A DNA stretch of 64,000 nucleotides from CAYUHJ01 sp964444365 (GTDB lineage: Bacteria > Planctomycetota > Planctomycetia > Gemmatales > Gemmataceae), in contig CAYUHJ010000003.1 in assembly GCA_964444365.1 (NCBI GenBank), positions 41,041-105,040 on the forward strand. Reading direction: 5' to 3'. Made by a program: the position numbers and the translations under genes. The notes below the pieces were generated by a model. It was not told where the DNA came from and did not search any database. It saw nothing but the letters and a program-made list of their open reading frames with translations. Shown one piece after another: positions 35,635-44,793 of the stretch; position 1 is the first letter of the stretch; each line of letters opens with the position of its first letter.

Positions 35635-38382
35635 ATGTCCTCGAACAGTTTTGGCGCGCAAGGCCCCCTCACCGTCGGCGGGAAGCAGTACACCATCTAC
35701 CGCCTGTCCGCCGTCGAAGCCCTCGTTCCGCAGGCGAAAAAGCTGCCGTTCTCGCTGAAGGTGCTGCTCGAAAACCTGCTCCGCACGGAGAACGGGCTGT
35801 CCGTCCAGAAGGAGGACATCGACGCCCTCGCGAAGTGGAACCCGAAGGCGGAGCCGGACACGGAGATCGGCTACACCCCCGCCCGCGTGCTGCTGCAAGA
35901 CTTCACCGGCGTGCCCTGCGTCGTGGACCTCGCCGCCATGCGGGACGCGATGCGGGCCCTCGGCGGCGACCCGGCGAAGATCAACCCGCTGGTGCCGTGC
36001 GAACTCGTCATCGACCACTCGGTTCAGGTCGACGAGTCCGGCACGCCGCAGGCGTTCGCGAACAACACGAAACTGGAGTACGAGCGGAACCAGGAGCGGT
36101 ACACGTTCCTGCGGTGGGGGCAGAACGCCTTCCGGAACTTCAAGGTCGTGCCGCCGGAAACCGGCATCGTCCACCAGGTGAACTGCGAATTCCTCGCCCG
36201 CAGCGTGTTCGTCGATTCCGCGAACGTCGCCTACCCGGACACGCTCGTCGGCACGGACTCGCACACCACGATGGTCAACGGCCTCGGCGTGCTCGGCTGG
36301 GGCGTCGGCGGCATCGAGGCGGAAGCGGCGATGCTTGGGCAGCCGGTGAGCATGCTCATTCCGCAGGTCATCGGCTTCCGCCTGTCCGGGCACTTGAAGG
36401 AAGGTGCGACCGCGACGGACCTCGTCCTGACGGTCACGCAGATGCTCCGCAAGAAAGGCGTCGTCGGGAAGTTCGTCGAGTTCTACGGCCCCGGCCTCGC
36501 CCAGCTTCCGGCGGCGGACCGCCTCACGATCGCGAACATGGCCCCCGAGTACGGCGCGACCTGCGGCATCTTCCCCGTGGACGCGGAAACTCTGGTGTAC
36601 CTGCGGATCACCGGGCGGTCCGCGGAGCAGATCGCGCTCGTGGAGGCGTACTACCGCGAACAGGGCATGTTCCACGACGCGAGCACGCCGGAGGCGGTCT
36701 ACACGGACGCGCTCGAACTCGACCTGTCCACCGTGGAGCCGAGCCTCGCCGGGCCGGCCCGCCCGCAAGACCGCGTGGCGCTGCGGGACGTGAAGAAGTC
36801 CTTCCACGAGGTGCTGCCGAAGCTGAAGGCCGCCGCGACGAAGGCCCGCGCCGCCCTGACCGTCGTCGCCGCCGGGCCGACGCCGGCCGCCGCCGCATTC
36901 GGAGACAAGCCCGCCGAGCCGACACTGAACGGCACCCACCTGACGGACGGCTCCGTCGTCATCGCCGCGATCACCAGCTGCACGAACACGTCGAACCCGT
37001 CCGTGATGGTGGCCGCCGGGGTGCTGGCGAAGAAGGCCGTCGCCCGCGGGCTGACCGCGAAGCCGTGGGTGAAGACCAGCCTCGCGCCGGGGTCGAAGAT
37101 CGTCACCGATTACCTCACGGATTCCGGGCTGCTCCCGGCCCTGGAGGCCCTGCGGTTCCACGTCGTCGGCTACGGCTGCACGACCTGCATCGGCAACAGC
37201 GGCCCCCTGCCGGACGCGATCTCGAAGGAGATCACCGGCGAGGGGCTGGTCGTGTCCGCCGTGCTGAGCGGCAACCGCAACTTCGAGGGCCGCGTCCACC
37301 CCGAGGTGCGGGCGAACTACCTCGCGTCCCCGCCGCTGGTCGTCGCCTACGCCCTCGCCGGGAAGGTCGACATCGACTGGGACGCCGAGCCCGTCGGGAC
37401 GGACCCGGCGGGTAAGGACGTGTTCCTCCGCGACATCTGGCCGACGCACGAGGAAGTGTCGGCGGTCATCGGGCAGTCGATCAAGGAGACGTCGTTCCGC
37501 CGGATTTACGGCTCCGTCTACGACGGCGACGAGAACTGGCAGGCCCTCCCCGTCCCGGCCGGGAACCTGTTCGCCTGGGACGAGAAGTCGACCTACATCG
37601 CGAACCCGCCGTACTTCGTGGGCATGACCAAGACCCCGCCGCCCGTCCACGAGATCACCGGGGCGCGGGTGCTCGCCCTGCTCGGCGACAGCATCACGAC
37701 GGACCACATCTCGCCGGCCGGGAACATCAAGAAGGACTCGCCGGCCGGGAAGTACCTGATCTCCCACGGCGTCGAACAAAAGGACTTCAACCAGTACGGT
37801 GCCCGCCGCGGCCACCACGAGGTGATGATGCGCGGGACGTTCGCGAACGTCCGCCTCAAGAACCTGCTCGTCCCCGGCGTCGAGGGCGGCGTCACCCGGC
37901 ACCTGCCGGACGGCACGGAAATGTCGATCTACGACGCGAGCATGCGGTACCAGAAGGAAGGCACCCCGCTCATGGTCATCGGCGGCAAGGAGTACGGCTC
38001 CGGGTCGAGCCGGGACTGGGCCGCGAAGGGGACGAACCTCCTCGGGGTGAAGGCCGTCATCGCCGAGAGCTACGAGCGGATCCACCGCAGCAACCTCGTC
38101 GGCATGGGCGTGCTGCCCCTCCAGTTCAAGGCCGGCGAGTCCGCGGCCTCTCTCGGGCTGACCGGGGAGGAGGTCTTCGACATCGCCGGATTGGTGGACG
38201 GGTTGAAGACGAACTTCGCGGCCACGAAGGAACTCGCCGTCACCGCGAAGAAGGCGGACGGGACCGCGACGACGTTCCACGCCGTCTGCCGGATCGACAC
38301 GCCGCAGGAGGTGCTGTACTACCTGAACGGCGGGATTCTGCCCTACGTCCTGCGGCAGCTCGCCGGGGCGGCGACCGCCTGA
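35635..38382 (+). CDS. acnA: Aconitate hydratase A
   Basis: 915 residues from ATG 35635 (MSSNSFGAQGPLTVGGKQYT). Interconverts citrate and isocitrate in the TCA cycle with a [4Fe-4S] cluster. Cluster cysteines are in TSCTNTSNPSVM and GYGCTTCIGNSGPL. Other landmarks: LQDFTGVPCVVDLAAMRDAM, DSHTTMVNGLGVLGWGVGGI, and in the C-terminal swivel domain LLGDSITTDHISPAGNI and GGKEYGSGSSRDWAAKGTNL. Length fits AcnA/IRP1-type enzymes (about 890-920). It stands alone, flanked upstream by the palindrome at 35470-35543 and converging with the leftward operon at 38391. Confidence 0.97.
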   Translation: MSSNSFGAQGPLTVGGKQYTIYRLSAVEALVPQAKKLPFSLKVLLENLLRTENGLSVQKEDIDALAKWNPKAEPDTEIGYTPARVLLQDFTGVPCVVDLAAMRDAMRALGGDPAKINPLVPCELVIDHSVQVDESGTPQAFANNTKLEYERNQERYTFLRWGQNAFRNFKVVPPETGIVHQVNCEFLARSVFVDSANVAYPDTLVGTDSHTTMVNGLGVLGWGVGGIEAEAAMLGQPVSMLIPQVIGFRLSGHLKEGATATDLVLTVTQMLRKKGVVGKFVEFYGPGLAQLPAADRLTIANMAPEYGATCGIFPVDAETLVYLRITGRSAEQIALVEAYYREQGMFHDASTPEAVYTDALELDLSTVEPSLAGPARPQDRVALRDVKKSFHEVLPKLKAAATKARAALTVVAAGPTPAAAAFGDKPAEPTLNGTHLTDGSVVIAAITSCTNTSNPSVMVAAGVLAKKAVARGLTAKPWVKTSLAPGSKIVTDYLTDSGLLPALEALRFHVVGYGCTTCIGNSGPLPDAISKEITGEGLVVSAVLSGNRNFEGRVHPEVRANYLASPPLVVAYALAGKVDIDWDAEPVGTDPAGKDVFLRDIWPTHEEVSAVIGQSIKETSFRRIYGSVYDGDENWQALPVPAGNLFAWDEKSTYIANPPYFVGMTKTPPPVHEITGARVLALLGDSITTDHISPAGNIKKDSPAGKYLISHGVEQKDFNQYGARRGHHEVMMRGTFANVRLKNLLVPGVEGGVTRHLPDGTEMSIYDASMRYQKEGTPLMVIGGKEYGSGSSRDWAAKGTNLLGVKAVIAESYERIHRSNLVGMGVLPLQFKAGESAASLGLTGEEVFDIAGLVDGLKTNFAATKELAVTAKKADGTATTFHAVCRIDTPQEVLYYLNGGILPYVLRQLAGAATA

Positions 38383-38390
38383 GCCGGCGG

Positions 38391-39092
38391 CTACCCCTTC
38401 CCGAGGATGGCGTCGACGACCCAGCAACCGCGGGCGTGTTCGCCCGGCTCGCGGCAATGGGCCAGCACCGCGGGGTGATCGCACCCCGCTTCTTCGAGCG
38501 CATCCGCCAGCACCGGCAAGTTCCCGAACTCGCGGGATTCGTAAATTTGGGCGGCGATTCCCACGGCGACGGTGGTTCGCCACTCCGGAACGAACGCGAC
38601 GGGGCGGAAGGGGTTGCCGAAGATGCAGCGGAGAAGATCAACGTGAGTCTCACGTCCTGGAAGCGAAGTCGTCACCAGCCAACCCAATCCAGCCGGTGAA
38701 AGCTCCGATCGAGTCGTTTCTCCAGTCTTTTCGAGTTGTTCCCAACCTCGACGAGCGATCCGACTGACAACATCTGCCGCGATTGTCTCCTGACTATTGA
38801 GCATGCGCGCGGTTAGACTTGTACGTGTAGGCAGACCAATCTCTCGCGCCGAACGCAGAGCGGACTCAGATATTCTCTCCGCGAAGAGCATCTGCTCATC
38901 TGTCGCATTGCCATCGAGATAACGTTCAACGGTCTCGATAGCATGGCGACTGCGCGAATCGACCAAGAGGTTCCACACTTGGCGGCAGCAGGCAATGCCA
39001 AAGCGTTTCACTTTGGGTTCCCACTTCTGGTCGGTGAGTTGCATAACCATTCGCTCGGGGTCGCAACTCTCAAGCCACTCCTCCTCCGTCAT
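38391..39092 (-). CDS. Gemmata-type conserved protein, function unknown (last gene of the hflK/hflC operon)
   Basis: 233 residues. It starts MTEEEWLESCDPERMVMQL and shows KRFGIACCRQVWNLLVDSRS, ETVERYLDGNATDEQMLFAE and the C-terminal NLPVLADALEEAGCDHPAVL followed by RGCWVVDAILGKG. This pattern is, to my knowledge, a large paralogous family in Gemmata and relatives with no assigned activity; the two adjacent cysteines and the RGCWVVD end are its hallmarks. Its ATG overlaps the hflC stop (ATGA), so it is coupled to hflC. Whether it takes part in HflKC function or is a passenger is unknown. Confidence 0.8.
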   Translation of the reverse strand: MTEEEWLESCDPERMVMQLTDQKWEPKVKRFGIACCRQVWNLLVDSRSRHAIETVERYLDGNATDEQMLFAERISESALRSAREIGLPTRTSLTARMLNSQETIAADVVSRIARRGWEQLEKTGETTRSELSPAGLGWLVTTSLPGRETHVDLLRCIFGNPFRPVAFVPEWRTTVAVGIAAQIYESREFGNLPVLADALEEAGCDHPAVLAHCREPGEHARGCWVVDAILGKG

Positions 39093-40051
39093 TTCTCGCC
39101 CCCCGCCGCCTTCGGCTTCTCCAGCAGCCGGTCGAACAGCCAGTGCTTGCTCGATAGCAACAGCACGTCGCGGGTGTCGGCGAACATCGCCTGGTAGGCC
39201 TTCAGTTTCTGCAAGAACTCGTAGAAGTCGCGATCCCTGGCGTGAGCGTCGTTGCGGATGCGGTCGGCCTCCACGTCGGCTTGCCCCTCGATGAGTTGCT
39301 TCTTCGCGCGGGCCTCCGCCTCCGTCGTGCGGGCGTCCTTCTCCGCGGCACTGAGGATGTCCGCGGCCCGACGGCGGCCCTCGCTGTCGTAGTCGGCCAC
39401 CTTCCGCGCCCGTTCGCTGCGAATCCGCTCCGCGATGCTCGACCGCACCGCCTCCGGGTAGCTGAACCGGCGGACCCGCAGGTCGACGATCTCGATGCCA
39501 TATTCGGCCCGCACCCGTTCGCGGAGCGGGTCGGCGGAACCGTCTTCGCCGAGGAGTTGCTTGCGAAGCCGATCCGTGCGGGCGTCGATGGCGGCCTCGT
39601 CGGCGACCGCGATCAGGTCGTCGAGCGGCAACGTGCTGACGAGTGCCGCCAGCCGACCGTTGACCCTCGGGCCGAGGATTTTCTTCGCTTGCTCCGGCGT
39701 GCCCACCGTCCGCACGAACCGGTCCGCCGCGGCCGAGTCGGGGATTCGCCACGTCACGAACGCGTCGACGGCGAGCGTCTTGTCGACGGTCTTGTTCGCC
39801 GCGTCGCGGGTGAGCGACTCGACCGCCGGCAAGTCCATCGCCTGCAACCGCCGGTCGATCCGCTGCACCGAGTCGATCGGCCACGGCCACTTCACGTGCA
39901 GCCCCGCATCCGTCGACCCGTCGAACGTCGCGACCGGTTCGCCGAAGCGGGTGACGTAGGCGAACTCCGCGAAATCGACGGCGAACAACGCCGTGCGAAG
40001 CCACAGGAGGGCGACGACGGGGACGACGATGTACAGCAAGAATCGCTTCAC
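39089..40051 (-). CDS. hflC: HflC-like SPFH/band 7 membrane protein
   Basis: 320 residues from a GTG start. N-terminal membrane anchor (LLYIVVPVVALLWLRTALFA), then the SPFH domain: FAYVTRFGEPVATFDGSTDA, GLHVKWPWPIDSVQRIDRRL, and YGIEIVDLRVRRFSYPEAVR, followed by a long Ala/Arg/Glu helix (SEGRRRAADILSAAEKDART) and DVLLLSSKHWLFDRLLEK at the end. HflC partners HflK to form a large membrane cage around the FtsH protease and modulates its activity. Ten bases after the HflK-fusion gene and overlapping the next gene by four, so part of a three-gene operon. Confidence 0.92.
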   Translation of the reverse strand: MKRFLLYIVVPVVALLWLRTALFAVDFAEFAYVTRFGEPVATFDGSTDAGLHVKWPWPIDSVQRIDRRLQAMDLPAVESLTRDAANKTVDKTLAVDAFVTWRIPDSAAADRFVRTVGTPEQAKKILGPRVNGRLAALVSTLPLDDLIAVADEAAIDARTDRLRKQLLGEDGSADPLRERVRAEYGIEIVDLRVRRFSYPEAVRSSIAERIRSERARKVADYDSEGRRRAADILSAAEKDARTTEAEARAKKQLIEGQADVEADRIRNDAHARDRDFYEFLQKLKAYQAMFADTRDVLLLSSKHWLFDRLLEKPKAAGGEK

Positions 40052-40061
40052 AGTGGCCTCG

Positions 40062-43000
40062 TCACGGTTCGCGTTGGTCGGGGCCGACCCTGGGGAGGGC
40101 GGGAATCGGCAGCCGCGGGAACTCGGGGTCCATCAGCAACAGGTGGCGTTTTCCTGGCAAATTGTCGGCGTCGATGAGGATCTTGTCCCGTCCGCGGAGC
40201 ACCTGCACGGCCGCGTCGAGGACGAGGCGGAACTCGGTGAGGGCACGGCGGTCCGCGAGAAGTTTCTGTCGGCGATCCGCGAGATCCTTCTCGACGATGG
40301 CCGCGGGTTCGCCCGCCTTGATGCGCGACTCTTTCTCCGCAGTCAGCTTCGCATCTTCGCCCGGCGGAAGTTTCGATCGGGCGTCCGCCCAGGCGAGGAA
40401 CGCATCGCGGCTGGTCGATGCGTCCGCGAGCTTCCGGGAGGCGTCCGCCTCCGCCGACCGCATGACCCGCAACGCCTCCTCGTCCGCCCGCCGACGGATC
40501 CGCATCGCGTCCGCCTCGGCGTCGTTCACCGCCTTGTCTCGCCGCTGAATCGCCTCCGCCACGGCATGGTACGACGCGACCACTTCCTGCGGCGGATGCA
40601 GGTCGTGGACGGTCAGCCCGTCGAGCCTCACGCCGAGCCCGTCGGGGGAAACTTCCTTCAACCGGCGAGCGAGGCGTTCCGTGGCTCTGGCTTCAAAAGC
40701 GGCCCGGTTCGCGGTGAGCAGATCGAGGAACGGCTGCCCGGCGGCGAGTTCGCGGAACACCGACTCCGCCGCGGAGCGAATGACCGCGTCCGGGTCCGGC
40801 GAACCGAAGACGTAGGCCCGCGGGTTGTCGATGGTGTAGCGGACGGTCGCCAGCAACTCGACGAGCGAACCGTCTCCCGTGGCCAGGAGGGACTCGTCCG
40901 AAACGCGGACGACGTTGTCCGCGTGTGCCGCCGCCCACGTCATCGCGGCGTCCGAGCCGCTGCGCTTGAGGGCTTGCTGGGCCGTCCTCGCCCGAGTCAA
41001 CTCACGAGTTTTCTCCTCGGACAGGACGCGAAAACCCACTTCCACCGTGCGAACCTCCGCGGGCCGCAGCTTCGTGACCGTCTCGCTCGGCCACGGCCAG
41101 CGGACGTGCAAACCGGGCGCGAGATCGTCGCCAACGGCCCCGAACCGCTGGACGACGCCGACCTCGTTCGCCGCGATTTGCGTCAGCCCGGACGCGAACC
41201 ACGCCAGCAGCGCGAATCCCAGAACCCCGGCACCGATCGACTTCCACCGATGCGTCGCCTCGTGGAACAGGTCGTCGACGTGGACGGTCGCGAGCCAGCG
41301 GTCGAACGCCCGGTAGCGTTCCCGCACCTGCCCGAGAAGCGAATCCGGGGCGGACGTCCGCTCGAACGCGAGGAGCCGCATCGAGTTCAACAGCACGGCG
41401 AGCGAGCCGAGTTGGTGGTAGATGACGCCGGCGAGGGGTGCCCGCTCGAACCACTCGGCCGACGGCGCGAACAGCGGCCAGAGCCAGCCGGTGACGACGA
41501 CGCCGACGAGGTTCACCCCGAACCCGAACCAGACGATGTTCTGGCGGATGACCCGTGCCGTCTCCCGCGACAGTCGCACCAGCAACGGCAACGGGCGAAG
41601 CGGGTCGCCCAGCATGACGACGTCCCCGGCCGCCGCGGCGATGTCGGTTCCGCTGCCAATCGCAATGCCGACCGTCGCACGGGCGAGGGCGGGGGCGTCG
41701 TTGATGCCGTCGCCGACGAAAGCAGTGGGCAGTGCGGAGACGGCTTCGGCTTTGGCGGCGGGGAGAAGTTCGGCGCGGACTTCGGTGAGGTGCAGTCCCG
41801 CGGCGACCGCGTTGGCGGCGGGTTCGCGGTCGCCGGTGAGCATCACGACTGGGGAGATGCCGAGTTCGCGGAGGTCGGCCAGGACCGCCGCGGCTTCCGG
41901 GCGGACGCGGTCGCGGGCACCGATCGCCCCGAGGACGACGCCGTCGCGGGCCACGAGCAGAGCGGTTTGCCCGGCCGCGTCGAGTTTCGCGAGCAGTGCA
42001 GAAACCTGATCGGATACCGGGATTTCTCGCAATTCCAGCAGTCGCCGAGTGCCGACGACGATCGTCGAACCGCCGGCCGTCGTCGCGGTCACGCCGCCGC
42101 CGGGGTGGGCTTCGAAGCCGGCGAGAGCGTCCGGTGACAGTCCCCTGTCGCCGGACGCGGTTGCGATCAGCTTCGCGAGCGGGTGCTCGCTCCGCGCTTC
42201 CGCGGTCGCGGCGGTTCGGAGCACCTCGTCGGAATGCGTCGATCCGAGTGGCAGCACGTCGCCGAGTTCGAGCTTCCCTTCCGTAAGCGTGCCCGTCTTG
42301 TCGAACGCGAACGCCGTCACGGTCGCGAGCCGTTCCAGCGCGGAGCCGCCTTTGACGAGCACGCCGGTGCCCGCGAGTCGGCCGAGGGCGGCGACGACGG
42401 CGGCGGGCGTGGCCAACACCAGCGGGCACGGGCACGCCGCCACCAGCACCGCGAGCGTCGGGTAGACGGCGAGCCGGGCCGCGGTGTTGACGCCGACGGC
42501 GGGCTTGTCGGCGGTCGCGGGGCGAAGTTGCAGCCAGACGTTGAACGCGAAGGTGAGGGCGGCGATTCCGAGAACGACGGGCAAAAAGTAGCGGGCGAGC
42601 CGGTCCGCGAGCCGCTCGGCGTCGCCCTTGTCGCGCAGGGCGGACGCCGTCAGGTCGATGACCCGGCCGGCGACGGTTTCGGACGCGACCTTCGTCACGT
42701 CGACGGTGATCGATCCGTTCGGCACCACCGTCCCGGCGAAGACCGCGTCGCCGGGGCCGACTTCGCGGGGCAAACTTTCGCCGGTGAGGGCGGACGTGTC
42801 GAGTGCGGTGCGGCCGTCGCGGACGACGCCATCCGCGGGAATCTTGCCGCCGGGCTTCACGACGACGCGGTCGCCGGCGACGAGTTCCCGCGTGAAAGTG
42901 CGGGTTTCCACGCCGTCCCGAAGTACCCAACACCTCGTCGGGAACAGTTCGGCGAGGCCGCGGAGGGCGCGGTGCGTGCGGTCGAAGGTGGCGGCTTCGA

Positions 43001-43367
43001 GGCACTCGCCGATCAGTCCGATGACGACGACTTCGGCGGCGACCAGCGGTTCGCCGATCAGAATGGCGGCAATGCACGCCACCGCAACGGCCAAGTCCGC
43101 GCCGATTTTCCCGGCGGTGAGTTGCTCCAGCGAGCCGTACAGCACCCGCGCCCCGCCCAGGACTGCGGCCGCGAGGGCGAACCGGACGCCCTGGAGTTCC
43201 CGCGAGTTCCACGAGGGAACCTCGAGCCCGAGCCCGCGGAGCCAGCCGGCGAGCGGCGGCCACAGGTCGGCGGCAAGGAGGGCGACGAGCAGGCCGGTGA
43301 AAGCGTACAGACCGACGTTCGACCGCGGACGGAAGGGGGACTCGGCGGGGTTGAATTCGCGGTGCAT
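40062..43367 (-). CDS. Fusion of a P1B-type heavy-metal ATPase and HflK (SPFH)
   Basis: 1101 residues from ATG 43367. Residues about 20-660 are a P1B-type ATPase: actuator DTSALTGESLPREVGPGD, membrane motif CPCPLVLATPAAVVAALG near 310, phosphorylation site FDKTGTLTEGK with Asp near 354, HP motif SEHPLAK, GVVLGAIGARDRVRPEA, MLTGDRE and FVGDGINDAPALA, then terminal helices with GVIYHQLGSLAVLLNSMRLL. No N-terminal metal-binding domain. After a cytoplasmic linker (ERYRAFDRWLATVHVDDLF) come a new membrane span (GAGVLGFALLAWFASGLTQI, near 715) and an HflK SPFH domain (VGVVQRFGAVGDDLAPGLHV, RWPWPSETVTKL, GLTVHDLHPPQEVVASYHAV) to the end. All catalytic ATPase motifs are intact. hflC follows after ten bases. 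The metal is unknown; CPC fits Cu, Zn, Cd or Pb. Confidence 0.93.
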   Translation of the reverse strand: MHREFNPAESPFRPRSNVGLYAFTGLLVALLAADLWPPLAGWLRGLGLEVPSWNSRELQGVRFALAAAVLGGARVLYGSLEQLTAGKIGADLAVAVACIAAILIGEPLVAAEVVVIGLIGECLEAATFDRTHRALRGLAELFPTRCWVLRDGVETRTFTRELVAGDRVVVKPGGKIPADGVVRDGRTALDTSALTGESLPREVGPGDAVFAGTVVPNGSITVDVTKVASETVAGRVIDLTASALRDKGDAERLADRLARYFLPVVLGIAALTFAFNVWLQLRPATADKPAVGVNTAARLAVYPTLAVLVAACPCPLVLATPAAVVAALGRLAGTGVLVKGGSALERLATVTAFAFDKTGTLTEGKLELGDVLPLGSTHSDEVLRTAATAEARSEHPLAKLIATASGDRGLSPDALAGFEAHPGGGVTATTAGGSTIVVGTRRLLELREIPVSDQVSALLAKLDAAGQTALLVARDGVVLGAIGARDRVRPEAAAVLADLRELGISPVVMLTGDREPAANAVAAGLHLTEVRAELLPAAKAEAVSALPTAFVGDGINDAPALARATVGIAIGSGTDIAAAAGDVVMLGDPLRPLPLLVRLSRETARVIRQNIVWFGFGVNLVGVVVTGWLWPLFAPSAEWFERAPLAGVIYHQLGSLAVLLNSMRLLAFERTSAPDSLLGQVRERYRAFDRWLATVHVDDLFHEATHRWKSIGAGVLGFALLAWFASGLTQIAANEVGVVQRFGAVGDDLAPGLHVRWPWPSETVTKLRPAEVRTVEVGFRVLSEEKTRELTRARTAQQALKRSGSDAAMTWAAAHADNVVRVSDESLLATGDGSLVELLATVRYTIDNPRAYVFGSPDPDAVIRSAAESVFRELAAGQPFLDLLTANRAAFEARATERLARRLKEVSPDGLGVRLDGLTVHDLHPPQEVVASYHAVAEAIQRRDKAVNDAEADAMRIRRRADEEALRVMRSAEADASRKLADASTSRDAFLAWADARSKLPPGEDAKLTAEKESRIKAGEPAAIVEKDLADRRQKLLADRRALTEFRLVLDAAVQVLRGRDKILIDADNLPGKRHLLLMDPEFPRLPIPALPRVGPDQREP

Positions 43368-43373
43368 GGGGGA

Positions 43374-43440
43374 AGTTTCAAGTTTCAAGTTTCCGGTTTC
43401 AAGTGCCGGGCCTGAAACTCTGAAACTTGAAACCTGAAAC
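43374..43440. repeat. TTTCAAG/CTTGAAA repeat cluster
   Basis: Several direct copies of AGTTTCAAGTTTC on the left and their complements (TGAAACTTGAAACC) on the right, so the cluster can fold as an imperfect hairpin. It lies between the DUF1501 gene and the HflK fusion, both leftward. An alternative HflK-fusion start at 43388 would read through it; the start at 43367 avoids that. Confidence 0.75.
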
Positions 43441-43449
43441 GCGGCGAAG

Positions 43450-44778
43450 TTAGCCGATCAACTTCTCGATCGCGCGGCCCTCGCGGAAGACCTGGACCGG
43501 GCGGCCGGTCGGGGTTTGCAGTTCCGTGTCCGGGCTGACGCCGAGTTGCTTGAAGATCGTCGCGGCGACGTCGTCCGGGGTGACGGGTTCCGTGGCGGGG
43601 GCCATGCCGGAGGCGTCGGTGGTGCCGTGGGCGTACCCCTTCTTCAACCCGCCGCCGGCGACGACGCACGCCATCGACCGGGCCCAGTGGTCGCGGCCGG
43701 CGTTCTTGTTGATCTTCGGCGTTCGGCCGAACTCGCCGGCGCACATGACGATCGTCTCGTCGAGCATTCCGCGATCCGACAGGTCGGCGATGAGGGCGGA
43801 CAGCGTCTGGTCCAGTTGCGGCATCAGCTTGGTCTTGTGGGATTCAAACGTCTTCTGGTGCGTGTCCCAGCCGCCGATGCCGACGGTGACGAAGCGGACG
43901 CCGGACTCGACGAGCCGCCGGGCGGCGAGGGCACCCTGGCCGAAGTTGCCAGGGCCGTAGGCTTCGCGGAGCTTCGCTGGTTCGTCGTTCAGGTTGAACG
44001 CCTTTTGCGTCTTGTCCGACCGCAAAATGTCCAGGGCTTGCTTGTGGAACGTGTCCAGCCCGCTGACGAGGTCGCTGGACTGGTCCAGTTCCCGGAACGA
44101 TTCGTCAAAGGTGTGCAGGAGTTTTTCGCGCTTGTCCAGGTCGGACAGCGACACGCCGTTCGGCAGGGTGATGCCGCGGACGCGGAAGGAGGAACCCTTG
44201 TCCGACTTGTCGGCTTTGTCCGTCTTGCCGCCGGAGCTGCCCTCGATGATGAACGGGTTGTAGCCGGTGCCGAGGTAGCCCGCGCCGCCGGCGAGCCCGC
44301 CGCGCAGGTCGGTGAAGGTGACGTAGGGCGGGATGCCGGGGCCGACGGGCAGGAGTTTGGAGGCGACGGAGCCCATCGACGGGTATTGCAGGGCGGCCGT
44401 CGGCTTGTTGCCGGTCGTCATGAACACGGTGGCGGGGGCGTGCGACGGGATGGTGTGGTACAGCGAGCGGACGACGCTGACCTTGTCCGCGACCTGGGCC
44501 ATCTTCGGCAGCGTCTCGGCGAACTGGATACCGGTCGCCTTCGTGTCGATCGACTTGAACTCGCCGCGGATCCCCTCGGGGGCGTCCGGCTTGTTGTCCC
44601 ACATGTCGATCGTGGCCGGGCCGCCGGCCAGCCAGACGAGGATGACGGACTTCGCCTTCGCGGACGAGGACTCGGCCTTCGACTTGGCGGCGAGGTACTG
44701 CGGCAGGCCGAGCCCGAGCGCGCCGGCGGCCCCGATCTGGAGGAAGTCGCGGCGGTGGAAGTTTTCGCAATCGAACAT
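43450..44778 (-). CDS. DUF1501 protein with Tat-type signal
   Basis: 442 residues. The N terminus FHRRDFLQIGAAGALGLGLP is a twin-arginine signal. The DUF1501 body shows VILVWLAGGPATIDMWDNKP, DKVSVVRSLYHTIPSHAPAT, GVRFVTVGIGGWDTHQ, MCAGEFGRTPKINKNAGRDH and GTTDASGMAPATEPVTPDDV. The fold is related to alkaline-phosphatase/sulfatase-like proteins, but the enzymatic role is not established. In planctomycetes these genes usually follow a DUF1549/DUF1553 gene directly; here a small four-helix gene is interposed. Fifteen bases separate it from that gene. Confidence 0.92.
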   Translation of the reverse strand: MFDCENFHRRDFLQIGAAGALGLGLPQYLAAKSKAESSSAKAKSVILVWLAGGPATIDMWDNKPDAPEGIRGEFKSIDTKATGIQFAETLPKMAQVADKVSVVRSLYHTIPSHAPATVFMTTGNKPTAALQYPSMGSVASKLLPVGPGIPPYVTFTDLRGGLAGGAGYLGTGYNPFIIEGSSGGKTDKADKSDKGSSFRVRGITLPNGVSLSDLDKREKLLHTFDESFRELDQSSDLVSGLDTFHKQALDILRSDKTQKAFNLNDEPAKLREAYGPGNFGQGALAARRLVESGVRFVTVGIGGWDTHQKTFESHKTKLMPQLDQTLSALIADLSDRGMLDETIVMCAGEFGRTPKINKNAGRDHWARSMACVVAGGGLKKGYAHGTTDASGMAPATEPVTPDDVAATIFKQLGVSPDTELQTPTGRPVQVFREGRAIEKLIG

Positions 44779-44793
44779 GGCAGCCTCCGGGGG

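Noticed and set aside
43368..43388. Earlier start (MKLETSP) for the HflK fusion
   Set aside because: It would begin inside the TTTCAAG repeat cluster and adds residues with no resemblance to the family; ATG 43367 is preferred.
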